Source of the DNA: Xenorhabdus sp. IM139775
GTDB lineage: Bacteria; Pseudomonadota; Gammaproteobacteria; Enterobacterales; Enterobacteriaceae
Length of the DNA stretch: 64,000 bases
Direction of reading: 5' to 3'
Assembly: GCF_028598745.1 (NCBI RefSeq)
Contig: NZ_JAQRFK010000002.1
Location: 1-64,000 of the forward strand
This document shows, piece after piece, positions 18,034 through 30,316 of this stretch. The stretch's first letter is position 1. The number at the start of each line of letters is the position of its first letter. The notes under the pieces were generated by a model. The model was not told the origin of the DNA. It made no database searches and saw only the letters and a list, made by a program, of their open reading frames with translations. A program made the translations under genes and the position numbers.

Positions 18034-20943
18034 ATGCCATTTACTCTTGGTCAACGCTGGATAAGCGATACAGAAAGCGAACTTGGATTAGGAACCGTCG
18101 TGGCGCTTGATACGCGCATGGTGACGTTACTTTTCCCTGCCAGCGGAGAAAACCGCCTTTACGCACGCAATGACTCCCCCATCACCCGCGTTATGTTTAA
18201 TGTGGATGATACCGTGACCAGTCACGAAGGCTGGAAACTCAAGATCAGTGACGTCCAACAAGATAATGGCCTGCTGATCTATGTTGGTACTCGTCTGGAT
18301 ACGGAAGAAGAAAATATCTGCTTGCGGGAAGTTTTCCTGGATAGCAAGCTGACGTTTAACAAACCACAGGATCGCCTGTTTGCCGGTCAGATTGACCGCA
18401 TGGATCGCTTTGCTTTGCGTTTTCGCGCCCGTAAACACCAAAGCGAGCAGTTCCGGCTGGCAGAAAGTGGACTGCGTGGTATTCGTGCCAGTTTGATCCC
18501 TCATCAATTACACATTGCCAATGAAGTGGGCAAGCGTCACGCGCCGCGTGTCTTGTTGGCGGATGAAGTCGGTCTGGGCAAGACCATTGAAGCCGGTATG
18601 ATTATCCATCAGCAATTGATGGCCGGACGTGCTGACCGTGTGTTAGTCATTGTGCCAGACAGCCTGCAACACCAGTGGCTGGTCGAAATGCTGCGCCGTT
18701 TCAATCTGCGCTTTTCCCTGTTTGATGATAGCCGATACAGCGAAGCGCTGCATGACAGCGATAATCCGTTTGAAACTGAACAGTTGATTATCTGTTCCCT
18801 GGATTTTGTTCGCCGCAATAAGCAGCGTTTTGAACTGCTGCTGGAAGCAAGCTGGGATTTAATGGTGGTGGATGAAGCTCACCATCTGACATGGAGCGAA
18901 AAATCCCCCAGCCGCGAATATCAAGTTATCGAACAATTGGCAGAGCAAATCCCGTCAGTTTTACTGTTAACGGCAACCCCGGAGCAATTGGGGCAAGAGA
19001 GTCACTTTGCCCGCCTGCGCCTGCTGGACCCTAATCGTTTCCACGATTATCAGGCTTTTATTGATGAACAACAGAAATACCGCCCTGTCGCGGATGCCGT
19101 CACGTTACTGTTGTCCGGTGAAACCCTGAAGAATGACCAGCAAAATACCATTGTCGAACTGATCAGCGAGCAGGATATTGAACCGCTGCTGAAAGCCGCA
19201 AACAGCCATCAGGATGAAGAGAGCGACAATGCCCGCCGCGAACTGATCACCATGTTGATGGATCGCCACGGCACCAGCCGACTGCTTTTCCGTAATACCC
19301 GTGGTGGTGTGAAAGGCTTCCCGCATCGTGAATTGCACGAGATCAAGCTACCCTTGCCAGCCCAATATCAGACGGCAATCAAGGTGTCTGAAATCATGGG
19401 CGCCAAAAAGACGGTGGAAGCCCGCGCCAAAGATATGCTCTATCCTGAGCGGATCTATCAGGAATTCGAAGGGGAAAACGCCACATGGTGGAATTTCGAT
19501 CCCCGCGTAGAGTGGCTGATGGGTTTCTTGCTGGCAAATCGCGATGAAAAAGTGCTGGTGATCTGTGCCAAAGCAGAAACGGCGCTGCAACTGGAGCAAG
19601 TTTTGCGTGAACGCGAAGGCATCCGCAGTGCTGTGTTCCACGAAGGCCTGTCCCTGCTGGAGCGCGACCGGGCTGCCGCTTACTTTGCTTCTCAAGAAGA
19701 GGGCGCACAAGTGCTGCTCTGTTCTGAAATTGGCTCAGAAGGCCGTAACTTCCAGTTTGCCAATCAGCTTGTCATGTTTGATTTGCCCTTCAACCCTGAT
19801 TTGCTGGAACAGCGTATCGGTCGTCTGGATCGTATCGGCCAATGCCGTGACATCAAGATCAGTGTGCCTTATCTGGAAAATACGGCGCAATCCATTCTCC
19901 TGCGCTGGTATCACGAAGGTCTGGATGCCTTTGAGCACACGTGTCCAACCGGCCGCCCCATCTATGACAAATATTATGAAACTCTGGTGAATTTCCTCGC
20001 CAAGCCAAATGAGCAAACGGGCTTCAATGAGTTTATTGCGGAATGTCGCGAGCATCATGAGAAGCTGAAACAGCAACTGGAACAAGGGCGTGACCGTCTG
20101 CTGGAGATGAACTCTAACGGCGGCGAACAAGGCCAGAAACTGGCGGAGAAGATTGCTTCACAGGATAAAGACACAGATCTGGTGAATTTTGCCCTGAATC
20201 TGTTTGATATCATTGGTATCAATCAGGAAGATCGCTGCGACAATATTATTGCCCTGCATCCCTCCGATCATATGCTGGTGCCGGATTTCCCCGGCTTACC
20301 CCAAGATGGCTGCTCCATTACGTTTGACCGTGAAAAAGCCCTGTCCCGCGAAGATACTCAGTTCCTTAGCTGGGAACACCCCATCATTCGCAATGGCCTG
20401 GATTTAATCCTGTCAGGCGATACGGGCAGTTGTGCCGTTTCCATCCTGAAAAACAAGGCACTGCCGGTCGGAACGTTGTTGGTTGAGTTGATTTACGTTG
20501 TTGAAGCCCAAGCGCCGAAGCACCTGCAATTGACCCGTTTCTTGCCACCAACGCCTGTGCGCCTCCTGCTGGATCTGAAAGGCACCAATCTGGCGCCTCA
20601 GGTAGAATTTGAAAGTTTCAACCGCCAGTTAAATGCCATCAACCGCCATAACGCCAGCAAGCTGGTGAATGCGGTACAGAAGGAGGTTCACGCGATTTTG
20701 CAACAATCTGAACCGCTGGTTGAAAAGCAAGCGCGTGGGTTGATTAAGACGGCGAAGAAAGAAGCCGATGAAGCGCTGTTGACCGAATTGTCACGCATGG
20801 AAGCCCTGAAAGCGGTTAACCCGAATATCCGTGATGATGAGCTGGACGCGATTAAATCTGAGCATAAACATGCGCTGCTTAATCTTGATCAAGCAAACTG
20901 GCGTCTGGATGCCATTCGTTTGGTGGTGGTTTCTCATCAATAA
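18034..20943 (+). CDS. rapA: RNA polymerase-associated Swi2/Snf2 ATPase RapA
   Basis: RNA polymerase recycling factor that binds core enzyme and drives release of stalled polymerase by ATP hydrolysis. The 969 aa (E. coli 968) contain the N-terminal Tudor-like part, Walker [13 protein letters not shown], the DEAH box VVDEAHHL, motif [11 protein letters not shown], motif [14 protein letters not shown] and motif [13 protein letters not shown]. It stands alone between polB and rluA with its own 5' gap of about 190 bp. Confidence 0.99.
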   Translation: MPFTLGQRWISDTESELGLGTVVALDTRMVTLLFPASGENRLYARNDSPITRVMFNVDDTVTSHEGWKLKISDVQQDNGLLIYVGTRLDTEEENICLREVFLDSKLTFNKPQDRLFAGQIDRMDRFALRFRARKHQSEQFRLAESGLRGIRASLIPHQLHIANEVGKRHAPRVLLADEVGLGKTIEAGMIIHQQLMAGRADRVLVIVPDSLQHQWLVEMLRRFNLRFSLFDDSRYSEALHDSDNPFETEQLIICSLDFVRRNKQRFELLLEASWDLMVVDEAHHLTWSEKSPSREYQVIEQLAEQIPSVLLLTATPEQLGQESHFARLRLLDPNRFHDYQAFIDEQQKYRPVADAVTLLLSGETLKNDQQNTIVELISEQDIEPLLKAANSHQDEESDNARRELITMLMDRHGTSRLLFRNTRGGVKGFPHRELHEIKLPLPAQYQTAIKVSEIMGAKKTVEARAKDMLYPERIYQEFEGENATWWNFDPRVEWLMGFLLANRDEKVLVICAKAETALQLEQVLREREGIRSAVFHEGLSLLERDRAAAYFASQEEGAQVLLCSEIGSEGRNFQFANQLVMFDLPFNPDLLEQRIGRLDRIGQCRDIKISVPYLENTAQSILLRWYHEGLDAFEHTCPTGRPIYDKYYETLVNFLAKPNEQTGFNEFIAECREHHEKLKQQLEQGRDRLLEMNSNGGEQGQKLAEKIASQDKDTDLVNFALNLFDIIGINQEDRCDNIIALHPSDHMLVPDFPGLPQDGCSITFDREKALSREDTQFLSWEHPIIRNGLDLILSGDTGSCAVSILKNKALPVGTLLVELIYVVEAQAPKHLQLTRFLPPTPVRLLLDLKGTNLAPQVEFESFNRQLNAINRHNASKLVNAVQKEVHAILQQSEPLVEKQARGLIKTAKKEADEALLTELSRMEALKAVNPNIRDDELDAIKSEHKHALLNLDQANWRLDAIRLVVVSHQ

Positions 20944-20970
20944 GAAAGTAAAAGCGATTGGCTAACGGTA

Positions 20971-21010
20971 AACTCAGGGGTATTCTCCACGATATTCCCC
21001 TGAGTTTTAT
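20971..21010 (+). terminator. Terminator-like inverted repeat after rapA
   Basis: AACTCAGGGG (20971-20980) is perfectly complementary to CCCCTGAGTT (20997-21006), with a 16-nt loop and TTAT after the stem. It lies 28 bp past the rapA stop. Confidence 0.6.
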
Positions 21011-21051
21011 CTCACATACGTTTTATCTCACATACATTTTATCTCACATAC
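21004..21051 (+). repeat. three 16-bp tandem repeats upstream of rluA
   Basis: GTTTTATCTCACATAC at 21004-21019 and 21020-21035, then ATTTTATCTCACATAC at 21036-21051. They directly follow the rapA terminator stem. A second tandem pair, ACTCGATTTTTTCCA (21092-21106) and ACTCGATTTTTCCA (21107-21120), sits just before the rluA ribosome-binding site. Confidence 0.95.
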
Positions 21052-21136
21052 TAAGCCAGATGCTGATAGAATGCGCCCCGTCATTTTTCCGACTCGATTT
21101 TTTCCAACTCGATTTTTCCAACTCACTGGAGCCACT

Positions 21137-21790
21137 ATGCTGGAGTCTTATCATCCCCCGACTGATCCTTGGCTACATGTGCTGTATCAGGATGAGCACA
21201 TTATGGTTGTCAATAAACCCAGTGGATTACTTTCTGTGCCGGGTAAAGCAGAAGAGCACAAGGACAGTATCATGACGCGGGTACAAGCTGAATTTCCCGC
21301 AGCCGAATCCGTTCATCGATTGGATATGGCGACCAGCGGGATCATGGTCGTCGCGCTGACGAAAGCCGCCGAGCGTGAGTTAAAACGTCAGTTCCGTGAG
21401 CGTGAGCCGAAAAAAGTCTATATCGCGCGGGTCTGGGGAAAGATGGCGCAAGAAAAAGGATTGGTGGATCTGCCCTTAATCTGCGACTGGCCGAATCGCC
21501 CGAAACAAAAAGTCTGTTTTGAAACGGGCAAGTCAGCTCAAACTGAGTATCAGGTTCTGGCGTATGAAGCTCAGGCAACCCGTGTCAGGCTGGCACCGAT
21601 CACAGGCCGTTCTCATCAGCTTCGCGTACATATGCTGGCACTTGGCAACCCTATTCTGGGTGATACGTTCTATGCTCACGCGCAGGCAAGAGAACTGGCC
21701 CCGCGCCTGCAATTACATGCCCAAGCGCTATTTATCACCCACCCCGCTTATGGCACGCCAATGCATTTTGAGTGTGAAGCGGATTTTTAA
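21137..21790 (+). CDS. rluA: Dual-specificity 23S rRNA/tRNA pseudouridine synthase RluA
   Basis: Isomerises uridine 746 of 23S rRNA and uridine 32 of several tRNAs to pseudouridine. I start at MLESYHPPTDPWL (21137, after CTGGAGCC), matching E. coli RluA, rather than at an ATG 66 bp upstream inside the tandem repeats. The 217 aa have the catalytic Asp in ESVHRLDMATSG and the conserved GRSHQLRVHM. Confidence 0.97.
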   Translation: MLESYHPPTDPWLHVLYQDEHIMVVNKPSGLLSVPGKAEEHKDSIMTRVQAEFPAAESVHRLDMATSGIMVVALTKAAERELKRQFREREPKKVYIARVWGKMAQEKGLVDLPLICDWPNRPKQKVCFETGKSAQTEYQVLAYEAQATRVRLAPITGRSHQLRVHMLALGNPILGDTFYAHAQARELAPRLQLHAQALFITHPAYGTPMHFECEADF

Positions 21791-21847
21791 CGAAAACGCT
21801 TGTTTTAACAGATATGATTGTTTTGATGAATATGATCGCTATAAACG

Positions 21848-22672
21848 TTATTTAAAGCCTTTCTCTTTTTTGATCAAATCATAGGCGGCTTGGATAGACT
21901 GCGCTTTTTGTTTCGCCAGTTCCATCATTTCTGGTGGTAAACCTTTTGCCACCAGCTTATCGGGATGATGCTCACTCATCAGTTTTCGATAAGCGCGTTT
22001 AATGGTTGTGGCATCATCCTGTTCCTTGACAGCCAGCACCTTACAGGCATCTTCCAGTGTCGCACGGGGCTGCCCGGGGGCGTGATAATGCCCATGCTGC
22101 TGGTATTGCCCACCCTGCTGGTGCCCATCGAAATGGCGTCCCCCCTCCATCATGGCAAGAAATTGCTCAAACTGAATGCGGGAAATCCCTAACTCTTCAG
22201 CGATCACAAACAGCACCTTTCTTTCATTGGGATGCAGTTCGCCATCCGCAAATGCGGCTTGTAGCTGAATTTCCAGAAACATGCGGATCAGGTCAAAACG
22301 GCCAAAGCAAGCACGGCGTAATTGTCGCAAGGTTTCACGCAAAGGAAATTGAGGCTGCTTGCCTTCACGGAATGCCTGCTGTGCGGAAAGACGAGCTTCA
22401 CCATGCAGTTGCATCCTGTTCATCAGTTGGCTGGCAAGTTGGATATCCGTTTCGGTTACCCGCCCTTTTGCTTTGGTCAGGTGCCCCAGTACCTGAAAAG
22501 TGCTGCGGAAAAACAGCGCCTGCCGGGTTGGGCCTTTAGGGGTTCTGCCCAGTTTTTGCAGCCTGATTTTGTCAAGCAGGTGACCCAACAGCAAGCCAAT
22601 CACAATTCCCCAAAAACCAGCACCAGACGCGATCCCGAATATCAATCCGAATAATTTTCCCCAATACTGCAT
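21848..22672 (-). CDS. djlA: DjlA, membrane-anchored J-domain co-chaperone
   Basis: Type III membrane J-protein that stimulates DnaK and, when raised, induces colanic acid genes through Rcs in E. coli. The 274 aa show an N-terminal glycine-rich transmembrane helix ([20 protein letters not shown]), a TerB-like central domain (about 55-185), a Gly/His/Gln-rich linker ([16 protein letters not shown]) and a C-terminal J domain with the HPD motif in SEHHPDKL. It is convergent with rluA and divergent from lptD. Confidence 0.97.
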   Translation of the reverse strand: MQYWGKLFGLIFGIASGAGFWGIVIGLLLGHLLDKIRLQKLGRTPKGPTRQALFFRSTFQVLGHLTKAKGRVTETDIQLASQLMNRMQLHGEARLSAQQAFREGKQPQFPLRETLRQLRRACFGRFDLIRMFLEIQLQAAFADGELHPNERKVLFVIAEELGISRIQFEQFLAMMEGGRHFDGHQQGGQYQQHGHYHAPGQPRATLEDACKVLAVKEQDDATTIKRAYRKLMSEHHPDKLVAKGLPPEMMELAKQKAQSIQAAYDLIKKEKGFK

Positions 22673-22854
22673 ATCGTCTTCAATTCCCCAATGCCCTGAG
22701 CGCTATTTTGCATTATCATACTATCCATTAGGCTTTGTGCCTAACAACAAGATTAGCAAAGTTAAACTTTATTCTGGCGCATCTCTCTCAACTACGTTAG
22801 TCTCTGAGCGTTTGCCGGCACGATGCCTCTGATGACGGAACCGCATAAACATCT

Positions 22855-25212
22855 ATGAATAAATGTTATCCTACCCTGCTGGCCACAATGGTATGGGCAG
22901 CACTTTACAGTCAGCAAGCTCATGCTGACCTTGCAGCGCAATGTATGTTGGGTGTCCCTGCTTACGATAAGCCGATTATCACAGGTGATCCTAATAAACT
23001 GCCAATTTACATTAAGTCCGACGATACTCACGGTGAATATCCCAATGCGGTTGAGTTTATTGGCAATGTTGATATCCAACAGGGCAATAAAACGCTGATA
23101 GCCGATAAAGTCCGGCTCGAACAGACTCAGGATCAAGAACCTGTCCGCACGGTGACCGCCGTCGGTAATGTCAGCTATGATGACCCTCAGATTATCCTGA
23201 AGGGGCCACGCGCTTGGGCCAATCTGAACAATAAAGATACCGACGTGGAACAAGGCAAGTACCAGATGGTTGGCCGCCAAGGACGGGGTAGCGCAGATAA
23301 GATGATGCTGCGTGATGAGAACCGCTATACCATCTTGAATAATGGGATATTCACGTCCTGTTTGCCCGGTAATGATAGCTGGAGCGTCGTGGGTTCTGAG
23401 GTGATCCTTGACCGTGAAGAGGAAGTCGCTGAAATCTGGAATGCCCGTTTTCGCATTGCCAATGTGCCGGTGTTTTACAGCCCTTATTTGCAATTGCCCA
23501 TTGGGGATAAACGCCGTTCTGGTTTCTTGATCCCCAACGCCAGTTTTTCCAATAAAGATGGTTTCCAATTCCTGCTGCCCTATTACTGGAACATTGCCCC
23601 CAACTATGACGCCACGATCACCCCGCATCTCATTACGATGCGCGGTTTAAAGCTGGATAATGAGTTCCGTTACTTAACCAAGGCGGGTTCAGGTACTGTT
23701 GCCCTGGATTGGATTGGGCGTGACCGTCTGTATAAAGAGGATAAAGAACTCAATGCCAGGCCGGAGCGGGAGAGTAACAGCCGTTGGTTATTCTACTGGA
23801 ACCACAGTGGTGTCATGGATCAGGTTTGGCGTTTCAGCGCTGACTATACCAAAGTCAGTGATCCAAACTACTTTAATGACTTCACGTCACAATACGGTTC
23901 CAGTACCGATGGTTATGCCGCCCAGAAGTTCAGTATTGGCTATGCCCAGAAAAACTGGAACACCACACTGACCACCAAACAGTTCCAGATCTTTACGCCG
24001 AGTGAAAGCAAAAAAGCCTATCGGGCTGAACCCCAACTGGATCTCAATTATTATAAGAATGCGCTGGGGCCATTTGATTTTCATGCCTACGGCCAGATAG
24101 CGAAATTTACCAGTGTTGGCAATCTGTGGCCAGATGCAACACGCTGGCATTTTGAACCTGCCATTAACTTGCCCCTCTCTAATGGCTGGGCGAGTATCAA
24201 TAATGAATTTAAGTTGATGGCAACGCATTACGAGCAGGATCTTACTGATACCATCCAAAATAATCCGCAAACGGCTGGGTTGGAGAGATCGGTAAACCGG
24301 GTTCTGCCTGTGTTTAAATCAGATGCGAAAATGGTGTTTGAACGCGCCATGTATTTTAACCAGAACTATACCCAGACGCTGGAGCCGCGCGTTCAATATC
24401 TCTATGTCCCTTATAAAAATCAAAAAAATATCAACAACTTTGATTCTTCCCTGCTGCAATCGGACTATAACGGATTGTTCCGCGACCGTTTTTACAGTGG
24501 CTTGGACCGCATTTCATCAGCCAATCAATTTACCACGGGTGTGACAACCCGCATTTATGATGAAGATTTAGTTGAACGTTTTAGCCTGTCCGTAGGTCAA
24601 ATCTACTACTTTGAACGCCCACGTACCGAAGATACCGACGCTATTTCAGGTGGTAAGGATATCATAGGAAATAAAAAGGGAACGGGAGCCACAACATGGG
24701 CTGGAGATGTACACTGGAAAATCAATGATTCCTGGGGCTTCAAAGGCGGGCTGCAATACGATAATCGCCTGGGCAGCCTGACGATGGGTAATGCCGTCAT
24801 GGAATACAGCCATGATGCTGACCGCATATTGCAATTAAACTATCGTTTTGTCGATCGGGACTATATTCAAGCGACTCTCGGACAATTACCGGCTTATCAG
24901 CAAGGGATTTCTCAGGTTGGCATGGTGGCAAGCTGGCCATTATCAGATCGTTGGGCGTTTGTCGGGGCTTATTACTACGATACGAAAGAAAAACAGCCAG
25001 CCAGCCAGATGGTCGGCCTGCAATACAACACATGCTGCTGGGCGGTTAATGTGGGTTATGAACGCAAGATCACCGACTGGCGCTTCGACAGCAGCCAATA
25101 TGACAATAAATGGTCATTCAATGTTGAACTTCGTGGCTTAAGTAACAATCATAGTTTAGGTAGTCAGAAAATGTTGCAGCAAGGTATTCTTCCATACCAA
25201 CGCGCATTCTGA
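22855..25212 (+). CDS. lptD: LPS assembly outer-membrane protein LptD
   Basis: Beta-barrel translocon that, with LptE, inserts lipopolysaccharide into the outer leaflet. The 785 aa begin with a signal peptide ending near AHA, then Cys30 in AAQCMLG, the periplasmic beta-jellyroll ([19 protein letters not shown]), TSCLPG with the second Cys, and the barrel with the adjacent Cys pair in [12 protein letters not shown]. These four Cys allow the 1-3/2-4 disulfides required for function. It heads the lptD-surA-pdxA-rsmA-apaG-apaH operon. Confidence 0.98.
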   Translation: MNKCYPTLLATMVWAALYSQQAHADLAAQCMLGVPAYDKPIITGDPNKLPIYIKSDDTHGEYPNAVEFIGNVDIQQGNKTLIADKVRLEQTQDQEPVRTVTAVGNVSYDDPQIILKGPRAWANLNNKDTDVEQGKYQMVGRQGRGSADKMMLRDENRYTILNNGIFTSCLPGNDSWSVVGSEVILDREEEVAEIWNARFRIANVPVFYSPYLQLPIGDKRRSGFLIPNASFSNKDGFQFLLPYYWNIAPNYDATITPHLITMRGLKLDNEFRYLTKAGSGTVALDWIGRDRLYKEDKELNARPERESNSRWLFYWNHSGVMDQVWRFSADYTKVSDPNYFNDFTSQYGSSTDGYAAQKFSIGYAQKNWNTTLTTKQFQIFTPSESKKAYRAEPQLDLNYYKNALGPFDFHAYGQIAKFTSVGNLWPDATRWHFEPAINLPLSNGWASINNEFKLMATHYEQDLTDTIQNNPQTAGLERSVNRVLPVFKSDAKMVFERAMYFNQNYTQTLEPRVQYLYVPYKNQKNINNFDSSLLQSDYNGLFRDRFYSGLDRISSANQFTTGVTTRIYDEDLVERFSLSVGQIYYFERPRTEDTDAISGGKDIIGNKKGTGATTWAGDVHWKINDSWGFKGGLQYDNRLGSLTMGNAVMEYSHDADRILQLNYRFVDRDYIQATLGQLPAYQQGISQVGMVASWPLSDRWAFVGAYYYDTKEKQPASQMVGLQYNTCCWAVNVGYERKITDWRFDSSQYDNKWSFNVELRGLSNNHSLGSQKMLQQGILPYQRAF

Positions 25213-25241
25213 TACCGATAAACGCAATGTAAACAAAATAA

Positions 25242-25257
25242 CCCCGCCAAGGCGGGA
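25242..25257 (+). other. small GC hairpin between lptD and surA
   Basis: CCCGC-CAAG-GCGGG in the 64-bp lptD-surA gap, without a U-tract. It may tune surA relative to lptD or stabilise the mRNA end; it is not a convincing terminator. Confidence 0.4.
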
Positions 25258-25276
25258 TTGATATGATGGGAAATGT

Positions 25277-26578
25277 ATGAAGAACTGGAGATCGCTCATT
25301 TTCGGATTGATGTTTTCAGTAAACTCTGTCGCAATGGCCGCTCCGCAAGAGCTTAATAAGGTCGCTGCCGTTGTTAACAATGATGTCGTACTGGAAAGTG
25401 ATGTCAACAGCCTTTTACAATCCGTTAAACTGAATGCAAAACATGCAGGCCAGCAAATACCGGATGAGAAAGCATTGCGTCATCAGATCCTTGAGCGCCT
25501 GATTACGGATGATATTATTCTGCAAATGGCCGACCGGATGCAGATAACAATTCCTGATCAAGCCTTAGATTCTGCGATCACAAATATTGCGGCCCAAAAC
25601 CATTTGAGCCTTGCCCAGTTGAAACAAAATCTGACCGCAGAAGGGATTAACTTTGATACCTACCGTAATCAGATCCGCAAGGAAATGCTGATTGCGGAAG
25701 TCCGTAATAACGAAGTACGCCGCCGCGTCACTATCCTGCCACAGGAAGTGGATTCGCTGGCTAACCAAATCAGCAGCCAAAATAGTCAGGACAGTGAGTT
25801 AAATATCAGCCAGATCCTGATCCCCCTGCCGGAAAATCCAAGTCAGGAGCAAGTCGAAAAAGCAGAAACCACGATCCAAAAAATCTTGTCTGAACTCAAG
25901 AATGGCGTGGATTTCGGCAAATTGGCGCTCACCTATTCCGGTGATAGCCAAGCCCTGAAAGGGGGTAATATGGGCTGGAGCAAATTGCAAGAATTGCCAT
26001 CCCTGTTTGCTGCACAGCTCCAATCTGCACAGAAAGGTCAGGTTGTTGGTCCAATCCGCTCCGGTGTTGGCTTCCACATTTTGAAAGTGAATGACATCCG
26101 TGGCGGTCAGACGTCAATTGCCGTCACCGAAGTCAATGCTCGCCATATTCTGTTGAAAACATCTCCAATCTTGAATGACGATCAGGCACGCAACGAGTTG
26201 ATGCAGCTCAGGGAAGCGATCTCAAGTGGTAAAATTTCCTTCGAAGAAGCCGCAAAAGAGCACTCTGAAGATCCCGGTTCAGCCTTGCGCGGTGGGGAAT
26301 TGGGTTGGAATTTGCCGAGTGCTTACGATCCGGCTTTCCGTGATGCACTGATGAAACTGCAAAAAGGTGAGATCAGCCAGCCTGTTCACTCCTCTTTCGG
26401 TTGGCACTTAATTCAACTGCTCGATAGCCGCAAAGTTGACAGAACCGATGCGGCACAGAAAGATCGTGCTTATCGCCTGCTGTTCAACCGTAAATTCAAT
26501 GAAGAGGCACAAAGCTGGATGCAGGAATTACGCGCCTCCGCTTATGTGAAAATTTCTGATAGTAGTGATGCACAATAA
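25277..26578 (+). CDS. surA: Periplasmic chaperone and peptidyl-prolyl isomerase SurA
   Basis: Chaperone that escorts outer-membrane proteins to the Bam complex. The 433 aa comprise a signal peptide ([20 protein letters not shown]), the N-terminal chaperone core, two parvulin domains ([13 protein letters not shown]... at about 175-275 and [12 protein letters not shown]... at about 287-385) and the C-terminal helix that completes the core. Start and length agree with E. coli (428 aa). Confidence 0.98.
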   Translation: MKNWRSLIFGLMFSVNSVAMAAPQELNKVAAVVNNDVVLESDVNSLLQSVKLNAKHAGQQIPDEKALRHQILERLITDDIILQMADRMQITIPDQALDSAITNIAAQNHLSLAQLKQNLTAEGINFDTYRNQIRKEMLIAEVRNNEVRRRVTILPQEVDSLANQISSQNSQDSELNISQILIPLPENPSQEQVEKAETTIQKILSELKNGVDFGKLALTYSGDSQALKGGNMGWSKLQELPSLFAAQLQSAQKGQVVGPIRSGVGFHILKVNDIRGGQTSIAVTEVNARHILLKTSPILNDDQARNELMQLREAISSGKISFEEAAKEHSEDPGSALRGGELGWNLPSAYDPAFRDALMKLQKGEISQPVHSSFGWHLIQLLDSRKVDRTDAAQKDRAYRLLFNRKFNEEAQSWMQELRASAYVKISDSSDAQ

Positions 26579-26591
26579 ATAAACAGTAGCG

Positions 26592-27584
26592 ATGCACAAC
26601 AATAAACCCATCATCATTACCCCCGGCGAGCCAGCCGGGGTTGGCCCTGACTTAGTTATTGCCCTTGCTCAAAACGCGTGGCCGATACCACTGGTTGTTT
26701 GTGCCGACCCGGAGCTGATGCTTTCACGGGCCAGGCAACTGAATTTACCCCTGCAACTACACCCTTATTCCCCTGAACAGACGTCTTTATCACAAGCTGC
26801 CGGCACCCTGACGATCCTGCCTGTTGATCTTCAATCCCCGACGGTTGCCGGGGAACTAAACCGAAAAAACGGTACTTATGTCACGGAAACGTTAGCAAAA
26901 GCCTGCGATGGTTGCCTGAGTGGAGAGTTTTCAGCGTTAGTGACCGGGCCTGTGCATAAGGGTGTCATTAATGATGCAGGCGTTCCTTTTACCGGACATA
27001 CTGAGTTTTTTGCTGACCACAGCCAATGCCCAAGGGTGGTCATGATGTTGGCAACAGAAGAGCTGCGGGTAGCACTGGCAACAACGCACCTGCCCCTTCT
27101 GGATGTCCCGGACGCGATTACCTTTGATTCCCTGCGGGAAGTCATCACGATCCTCAATCACGATCTAAAAACGAAATTCGGTATCCCTCGTCCCCATATC
27201 TATGTTTGCGGCCTGAATCCCCATGCAGGTGAAGGAGGACATATGGGACATGAAGAAATCGATGTCATCATTCCCGCCTTAGACAGCCTGAGGGCGGAAG
27301 GTATATGGCTGGAAGGTCCGTTGCCTGCGGATACGCTGTTCCAGCCCAAATATTTAGATCATGCCGATGCCGTGCTTTCGATGTATCACGATCAAGGACT
27401 GCCCGTGTTAAAATACCAAGGTTTTGGCAGGGCAGTGAATATTACTCTGGGCCTGCCATTTATCCGAACTTCTGTCGATCATGGCACAGCACTGGAGCTG
27501 GCGGGGACAGGTCAAGCTGATGTGGGTAGTTTTATCACCGCATTGAATCTAGCAATTAAAATGATACAAAACAGTAATGAATAA
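26592..27584 (+). CDS. pdxA: 4-hydroxythreonine-4-phosphate dehydrogenase
   Basis: Oxidises 4-phosphohydroxythreonine in the DXP-dependent pyridoxal phosphate pathway. The 330 aa show [14 protein letters not shown] at the N-terminus, [17 protein letters not shown] and the metal-binding His residues in [17 protein letters not shown] and MYHDQGL. It starts 13 bp after surA and overlaps rsmA by 8 bp. Confidence 0.98.
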   Translation: MHNNKPIIITPGEPAGVGPDLVIALAQNAWPIPLVVCADPELMLSRARQLNLPLQLHPYSPEQTSLSQAAGTLTILPVDLQSPTVAGELNRKNGTYVTETLAKACDGCLSGEFSALVTGPVHKGVINDAGVPFTGHTEFFADHSQCPRVVMMLATEELRVALATTHLPLLDVPDAITFDSLREVITILNHDLKTKFGIPRPHIYVCGLNPHAGEGGHMGHEEIDVIIPALDSLRAEGIWLEGPLPADTLFQPKYLDHADAVLSMYHDQGLPVLKYQGFGRAVNITLGLPFIRTSVDHGTALELAGTGQADVGSFITALNLAIKMIQNSNE

Positions 27585-28392
27585 CAAAGTCCATCAAGGG
27601 CACTACGCCCGTAAACGTTTCGGGCAAAACTTTTTAACCGATCAATTTATCATTGAGAGTATTGTCAATGCCATGCACCCACAGGTCGGCCAAGCCATCG
27701 TGGAAATCGGCCCAGGTCTGGGTGCACTGACTGAACCAGTGGGTGAACGCATGGATAAAATGACTGTCGTCGAACTTGACCGTGATTTGGCGGCTCGCCT
27801 GCATGTTCATCCCAAACTGAAAGATAAGCTGACAATCATTCAACAAGATGCAATGACGGTTGATTTTGATCAGATTGCCAAAGAGCACGGGCAGCCCCTG
27901 CGCGTATTTGGCAACCTGCCTTATAACATTTCTACCCCGTTGATGTTCCATCTTTTCAGCTATACTGATGCTATCGCTGATATGAACTTTATGTTGCAGA
28001 AAGAAGTCGTGAATCGTCTTGTTGCAGGTCCCGGCAGTAAAGCCTACGGGCGTTTGAGTGTAATGGCACAATACTACTGTCAGGTAATACCGATTCTTGA
28101 AGTACCGCCCACGGCATTTACACCCGCGCCGAAAGTGGATTCTGCTATTGTGCGTTTGATCCCACACAAAAACAGTCCTTATCCTGTTCAGGACATTCGC
28201 ATGTTAACCCAGATCACCACTCAGGCATTTAACCAACGGAGAAAAACGCTCCGCAATAGCCTTGGATATCTTTTTTCTGCTGAACAGTTAGCTGAACTGG
28301 GCGTTGATCCCGGTACGCGGGCCGAAAACATCTCTGTCGAGCAATATTGTAAGATGGCAAACTGGTTATCATCTCAACCTAAAGTGGCCTAA
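27577..28392 (+). CDS. rsmA: 16S rRNA (adenine1518-N6/adenine1519-N6)-dimethyltransferase
   Basis: Dimethylates two adjacent adenosines in helix 45 of 16S rRNA late in 30S assembly; loss gives kasugamycin resistance. The 271 aa have the FGQNFL N-terminus, SAM motif [12 protein letters not shown] and the catalytic motif NLPYNIST. It is coupled to pdxA by the 8-bp overlap. Confidence 0.98.
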   Translation: MNNKVHQGHYARKRFGQNFLTDQFIIESIVNAMHPQVGQAIVEIGPGLGALTEPVGERMDKMTVVELDRDLAARLHVHPKLKDKLTIIQQDAMTVDFDQIAKEHGQPLRVFGNLPYNISTPLMFHLFSYTDAIADMNFMLQKEVVNRLVAGPGSKAYGRLSVMAQYYCQVIPILEVPPTAFTPAPKVDSAIVRLIPHKNSPYPVQDIRMLTQITTQAFNQRRKTLRNSLGYLFSAEQLAELGVDPGTRAENISVEQYCKMANWLSSQPKVA

Positions 28393-28428
28393 ACCAATCA
28401 GCAAGCGTTGCAGCAACAGGAGGCACCT

Positions 28429-28806
28429 ATGCTCAATGAACCAAGGGTTTATATTCAAGTACAAAGTACTTATGTAGAAAGCCAATCACAGCCGGAACAA
28501 CAACGTTTTGTGTTTGCTTATACAATATCAATTCGCAATCTTGGGCATTCCCCTGTGCAACTGCTTAGCCGTTACTGGCGTATTACCAACAGTGATGGCC
28601 ACCAAACCGAAATTCAAGGGGAAGGGGTTGTGGGAAAACAACCTTTGATCCCGCCGGGAACAGAATATCGCTACAGTAGTGGCGCTATTTTGGAAACCCC
28701 TTTGGGAACAATGGAAGGCCACTATGAAATGGTTGATCACGATGGTCGTTCGTTCCGTGTCGCCATTCCCGTGTTCCGGCTGGCTATTCCAACACTGATA
28801 AATTAA
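28429..28806 (+). CDS. apaG: ApaG (CorD) protein
   Basis: Fibronectin-III-like ApaG domain protein of 125 aa; deletion of the Salmonella homologue CorD affects cobalt resistance and magnesium efflux, but the molecular role is not settled. The start at [13 protein letters not shown] (28429) has CAGGAGG six bases upstream and matches E. coli; an earlier in-frame codon at 28408 is not needed. The core includes GRxGLGxG-like [14 protein letters not shown] and GTMEGHYEM. Confidence 0.97.
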   Translation: MLNEPRVYIQVQSTYVESQSQPEQQRFVFAYTISIRNLGHSPVQLLSRYWRITNSDGHQTEIQGEGVVGKQPLIPPGTEYRYSSGAILETPLGTMEGHYEMVDHDGRSFRVAIPVFRLAIPTLIN

Positions 28807-28811
28807 TGATT

Positions 28812-29630
28812 ATGGCGACATACCTTATTGGCGATATTCACGGTTGTTATCGTGAATTTCGCGCTTTGTTAGAGCAAGTCGATTTTAATCCCAGTGAAGA
28901 TACTCTATGGCTGACAGGCGATCTCGTCGCCCGTGGCCCGGATTCATTGGCCGTACTTCGTTATATCAAGCAGCTCGGTTCCGCAGTGAAGCTCGTGCTG
29001 GGCAATCATGACCTTCACCTGTTGGCGGTTTACGCTAAAATCAGCCGCAATAAACCGAAAGATTTGCTGGCTGAATTACTCGCCGCACCGGATATTGATG
29101 AGTTGATCAATTGGTTGAGAAAACAGCCCGTGTTGCAAATCGATGACGAACTGAAACTCGTTATGGCACATGCAGGGCTGACCCCGCAATGGGATTTGGC
29201 AACCGCCAAAATATGCGCCCGTGAAGTGGAAGCCATTCTTCGCAGTGACAGTTACCCCTTGTTTCTCAACGAAATGTATGGGGATATGCCGAATAACTGG
29301 ACGCCAGCGTTAAGTGGTCTTGCCCGATTGCGTTACAGTACCAATGCCTTGACCCGAATGCGTTATTGTTTTCCCAACGGTCAACTGGACATGAGCTGTA
29401 AATCCAAACCAGAAAATGCCCCTGCGCCACTGAAACCTTGGTTCAAATTACCGCGCCGCATTCCTGAAGATTACTCCATTGCCTTTGGGCACTGGGCTGC
29501 ACTGGAAGGTCAGGGCACACCTGCCGGCATTTACGCGCTGGATACGGGGTGTTGTTGGGGCGGGAAATTGACCTTGCTCCGTTGGGAGGATAAACAGTAT
29601 TTCCGTCAGAAGTCATTATTCACTAAATGA
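28812..29630 (+). CDS. apaH: Bis(5'-nucleosyl)-tetraphosphatase, symmetrical
   Basis: Hydrolyses Ap4A to two ADP and removes Np4 caps from RNA. It belongs to the calcineurin-like phosphoesterases: [14 protein letters not shown] and GNHDLHLL metal motifs. I start at MATYLIGD (28812) as in E. coli; an ATG 6 bp upstream overlaps the apaG stop and may aid coupling. The protein is 272 aa. Confidence 0.98.
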   Translation: MATYLIGDIHGCYREFRALLEQVDFNPSEDTLWLTGDLVARGPDSLAVLRYIKQLGSAVKLVLGNHDLHLLAVYAKISRNKPKDLLAELLAAPDIDELINWLRKQPVLQIDDELKLVMAHAGLTPQWDLATAKICAREVEAILRSDSYPLFLNEMYGDMPNNWTPALSGLARLRYSTNALTRMRYCFPNGQLDMSCKSKPENAPAPLKPWFKLPRRIPEDYSIAFGHWAALEGQGTPAGIYALDTGCCWGGKLTLLRWEDKQYFRQKSLFTK

Positions 29631-29681
29631 TAAGAAATGATAAGAAATGGTAAGCCTGAAACGGTATCTGAACGGTGACGC

Positions 29682-29703
29682 CGGAGTGCCTCAAAGCACT
29701 CCG
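29682..29703. terminator. hairpin between convergent apaH and folA
   Basis: CGGAGTGC-CTCAAA-GCACTCCG, a perfect 8-bp stem with a 6-nt loop, lies between the two convergent stop codons. There is no U-tract on either side, so it may be a weak bidirectional terminator. Confidence 0.45.
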
Positions 29704-29717
29704 TGCGCAAGGTTGGC

Positions 29718-30203
29718 TCACTCTCGGCGTTCCAGAACTTCAAAACAATAGCTATGTGAATTGTGTTCATCTGCGTCGTGGTATTCGGTAAAGGTTGAAT
29801 TCCACTCATCAGGCTCATAATCAGGGAAATGCGTGTCACCAATCACTTCCGCATCAATATGCGTCAAATACATACGGTGAGCCAGAGGAATAAACTGCTC
29901 ATATATTTTTCCCCCTCCCATCACCATGACTTCTTCAACATCACCAGCGGCGGCCAAAGCAGCGTCAATAGAGCTTACCCAAGTAACCCGATCATCACTG
30001 GCAGGTTGACTGCTGATCACGATATTCAGACGCCCCAGTAAAGGACGACCAATCGACTCATAAGTCACTCGCCCCATGACAACCGGCTTTCCGAGCGTAT
30101 TACGTTTAAACCAGGCTAAATCACCCTGCAAAGCCCATGGCATGGCGTTCTCCATCCCAATAACCCGATCCATAGCCATCGCAGCAATCAAGCTGATAAT
30201 CAT
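29718..30203 (-). CDS. folA: Dihydrofolate reductase
   Basis: Reduces dihydrofolate to tetrahydrofolate with NADPH, closing the cycle opened by ThyA. The 161 aa follow E. coli FolA closely: [16 protein letters not shown] with the catalytic acid Asp28 (Asp27 in E. coli), [15 protein letters not shown] and the GGG motif of the nucleotide-binding loop. The Pro-Ala of the E. coli Met20 loop (NLPADL) is Gln-Gly here. It is convergent with apaH. Confidence 0.98.
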   Translation of the reverse strand: MIISLIAAMAMDRVIGMENAMPWALQGDLAWFKRNTLGKPVVMGRVTYESIGRPLLGRLNIVISSQPASDDRVTWVSSIDAALAAAGDVEEVMVMGGGKIYEQFIPLAHRMYLTHIDAEVIGDTHFPDYEPDEWNSTFTEYHDADEHNSHSYCFEVLERRE

Positions 30204-30316
30204 TAAATCACCTTACAGCCAAGTAGTATGAAAGTTTGGGACACTATACGGAAAGGGTTACTCTCAGTCGATAAGATTAGTCACTTATTCCCACAAATAG
30301 TTAGTTCGCACATAAA

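Noticed and set aside
22792-23628. 278-aa open frame on the minus strand over lptD
   Set aside because: It lies entirely antisense to the unmistakable lptD N-terminal half, has no recognisable domain and arises from codon-bias effects.
25242-25257. Terminator separating lptD from surA
   Set aside because: The stem has only five pairs with a four-base loop and no U-tract, and surA has no obvious promoter of its own in the 64-bp gap.
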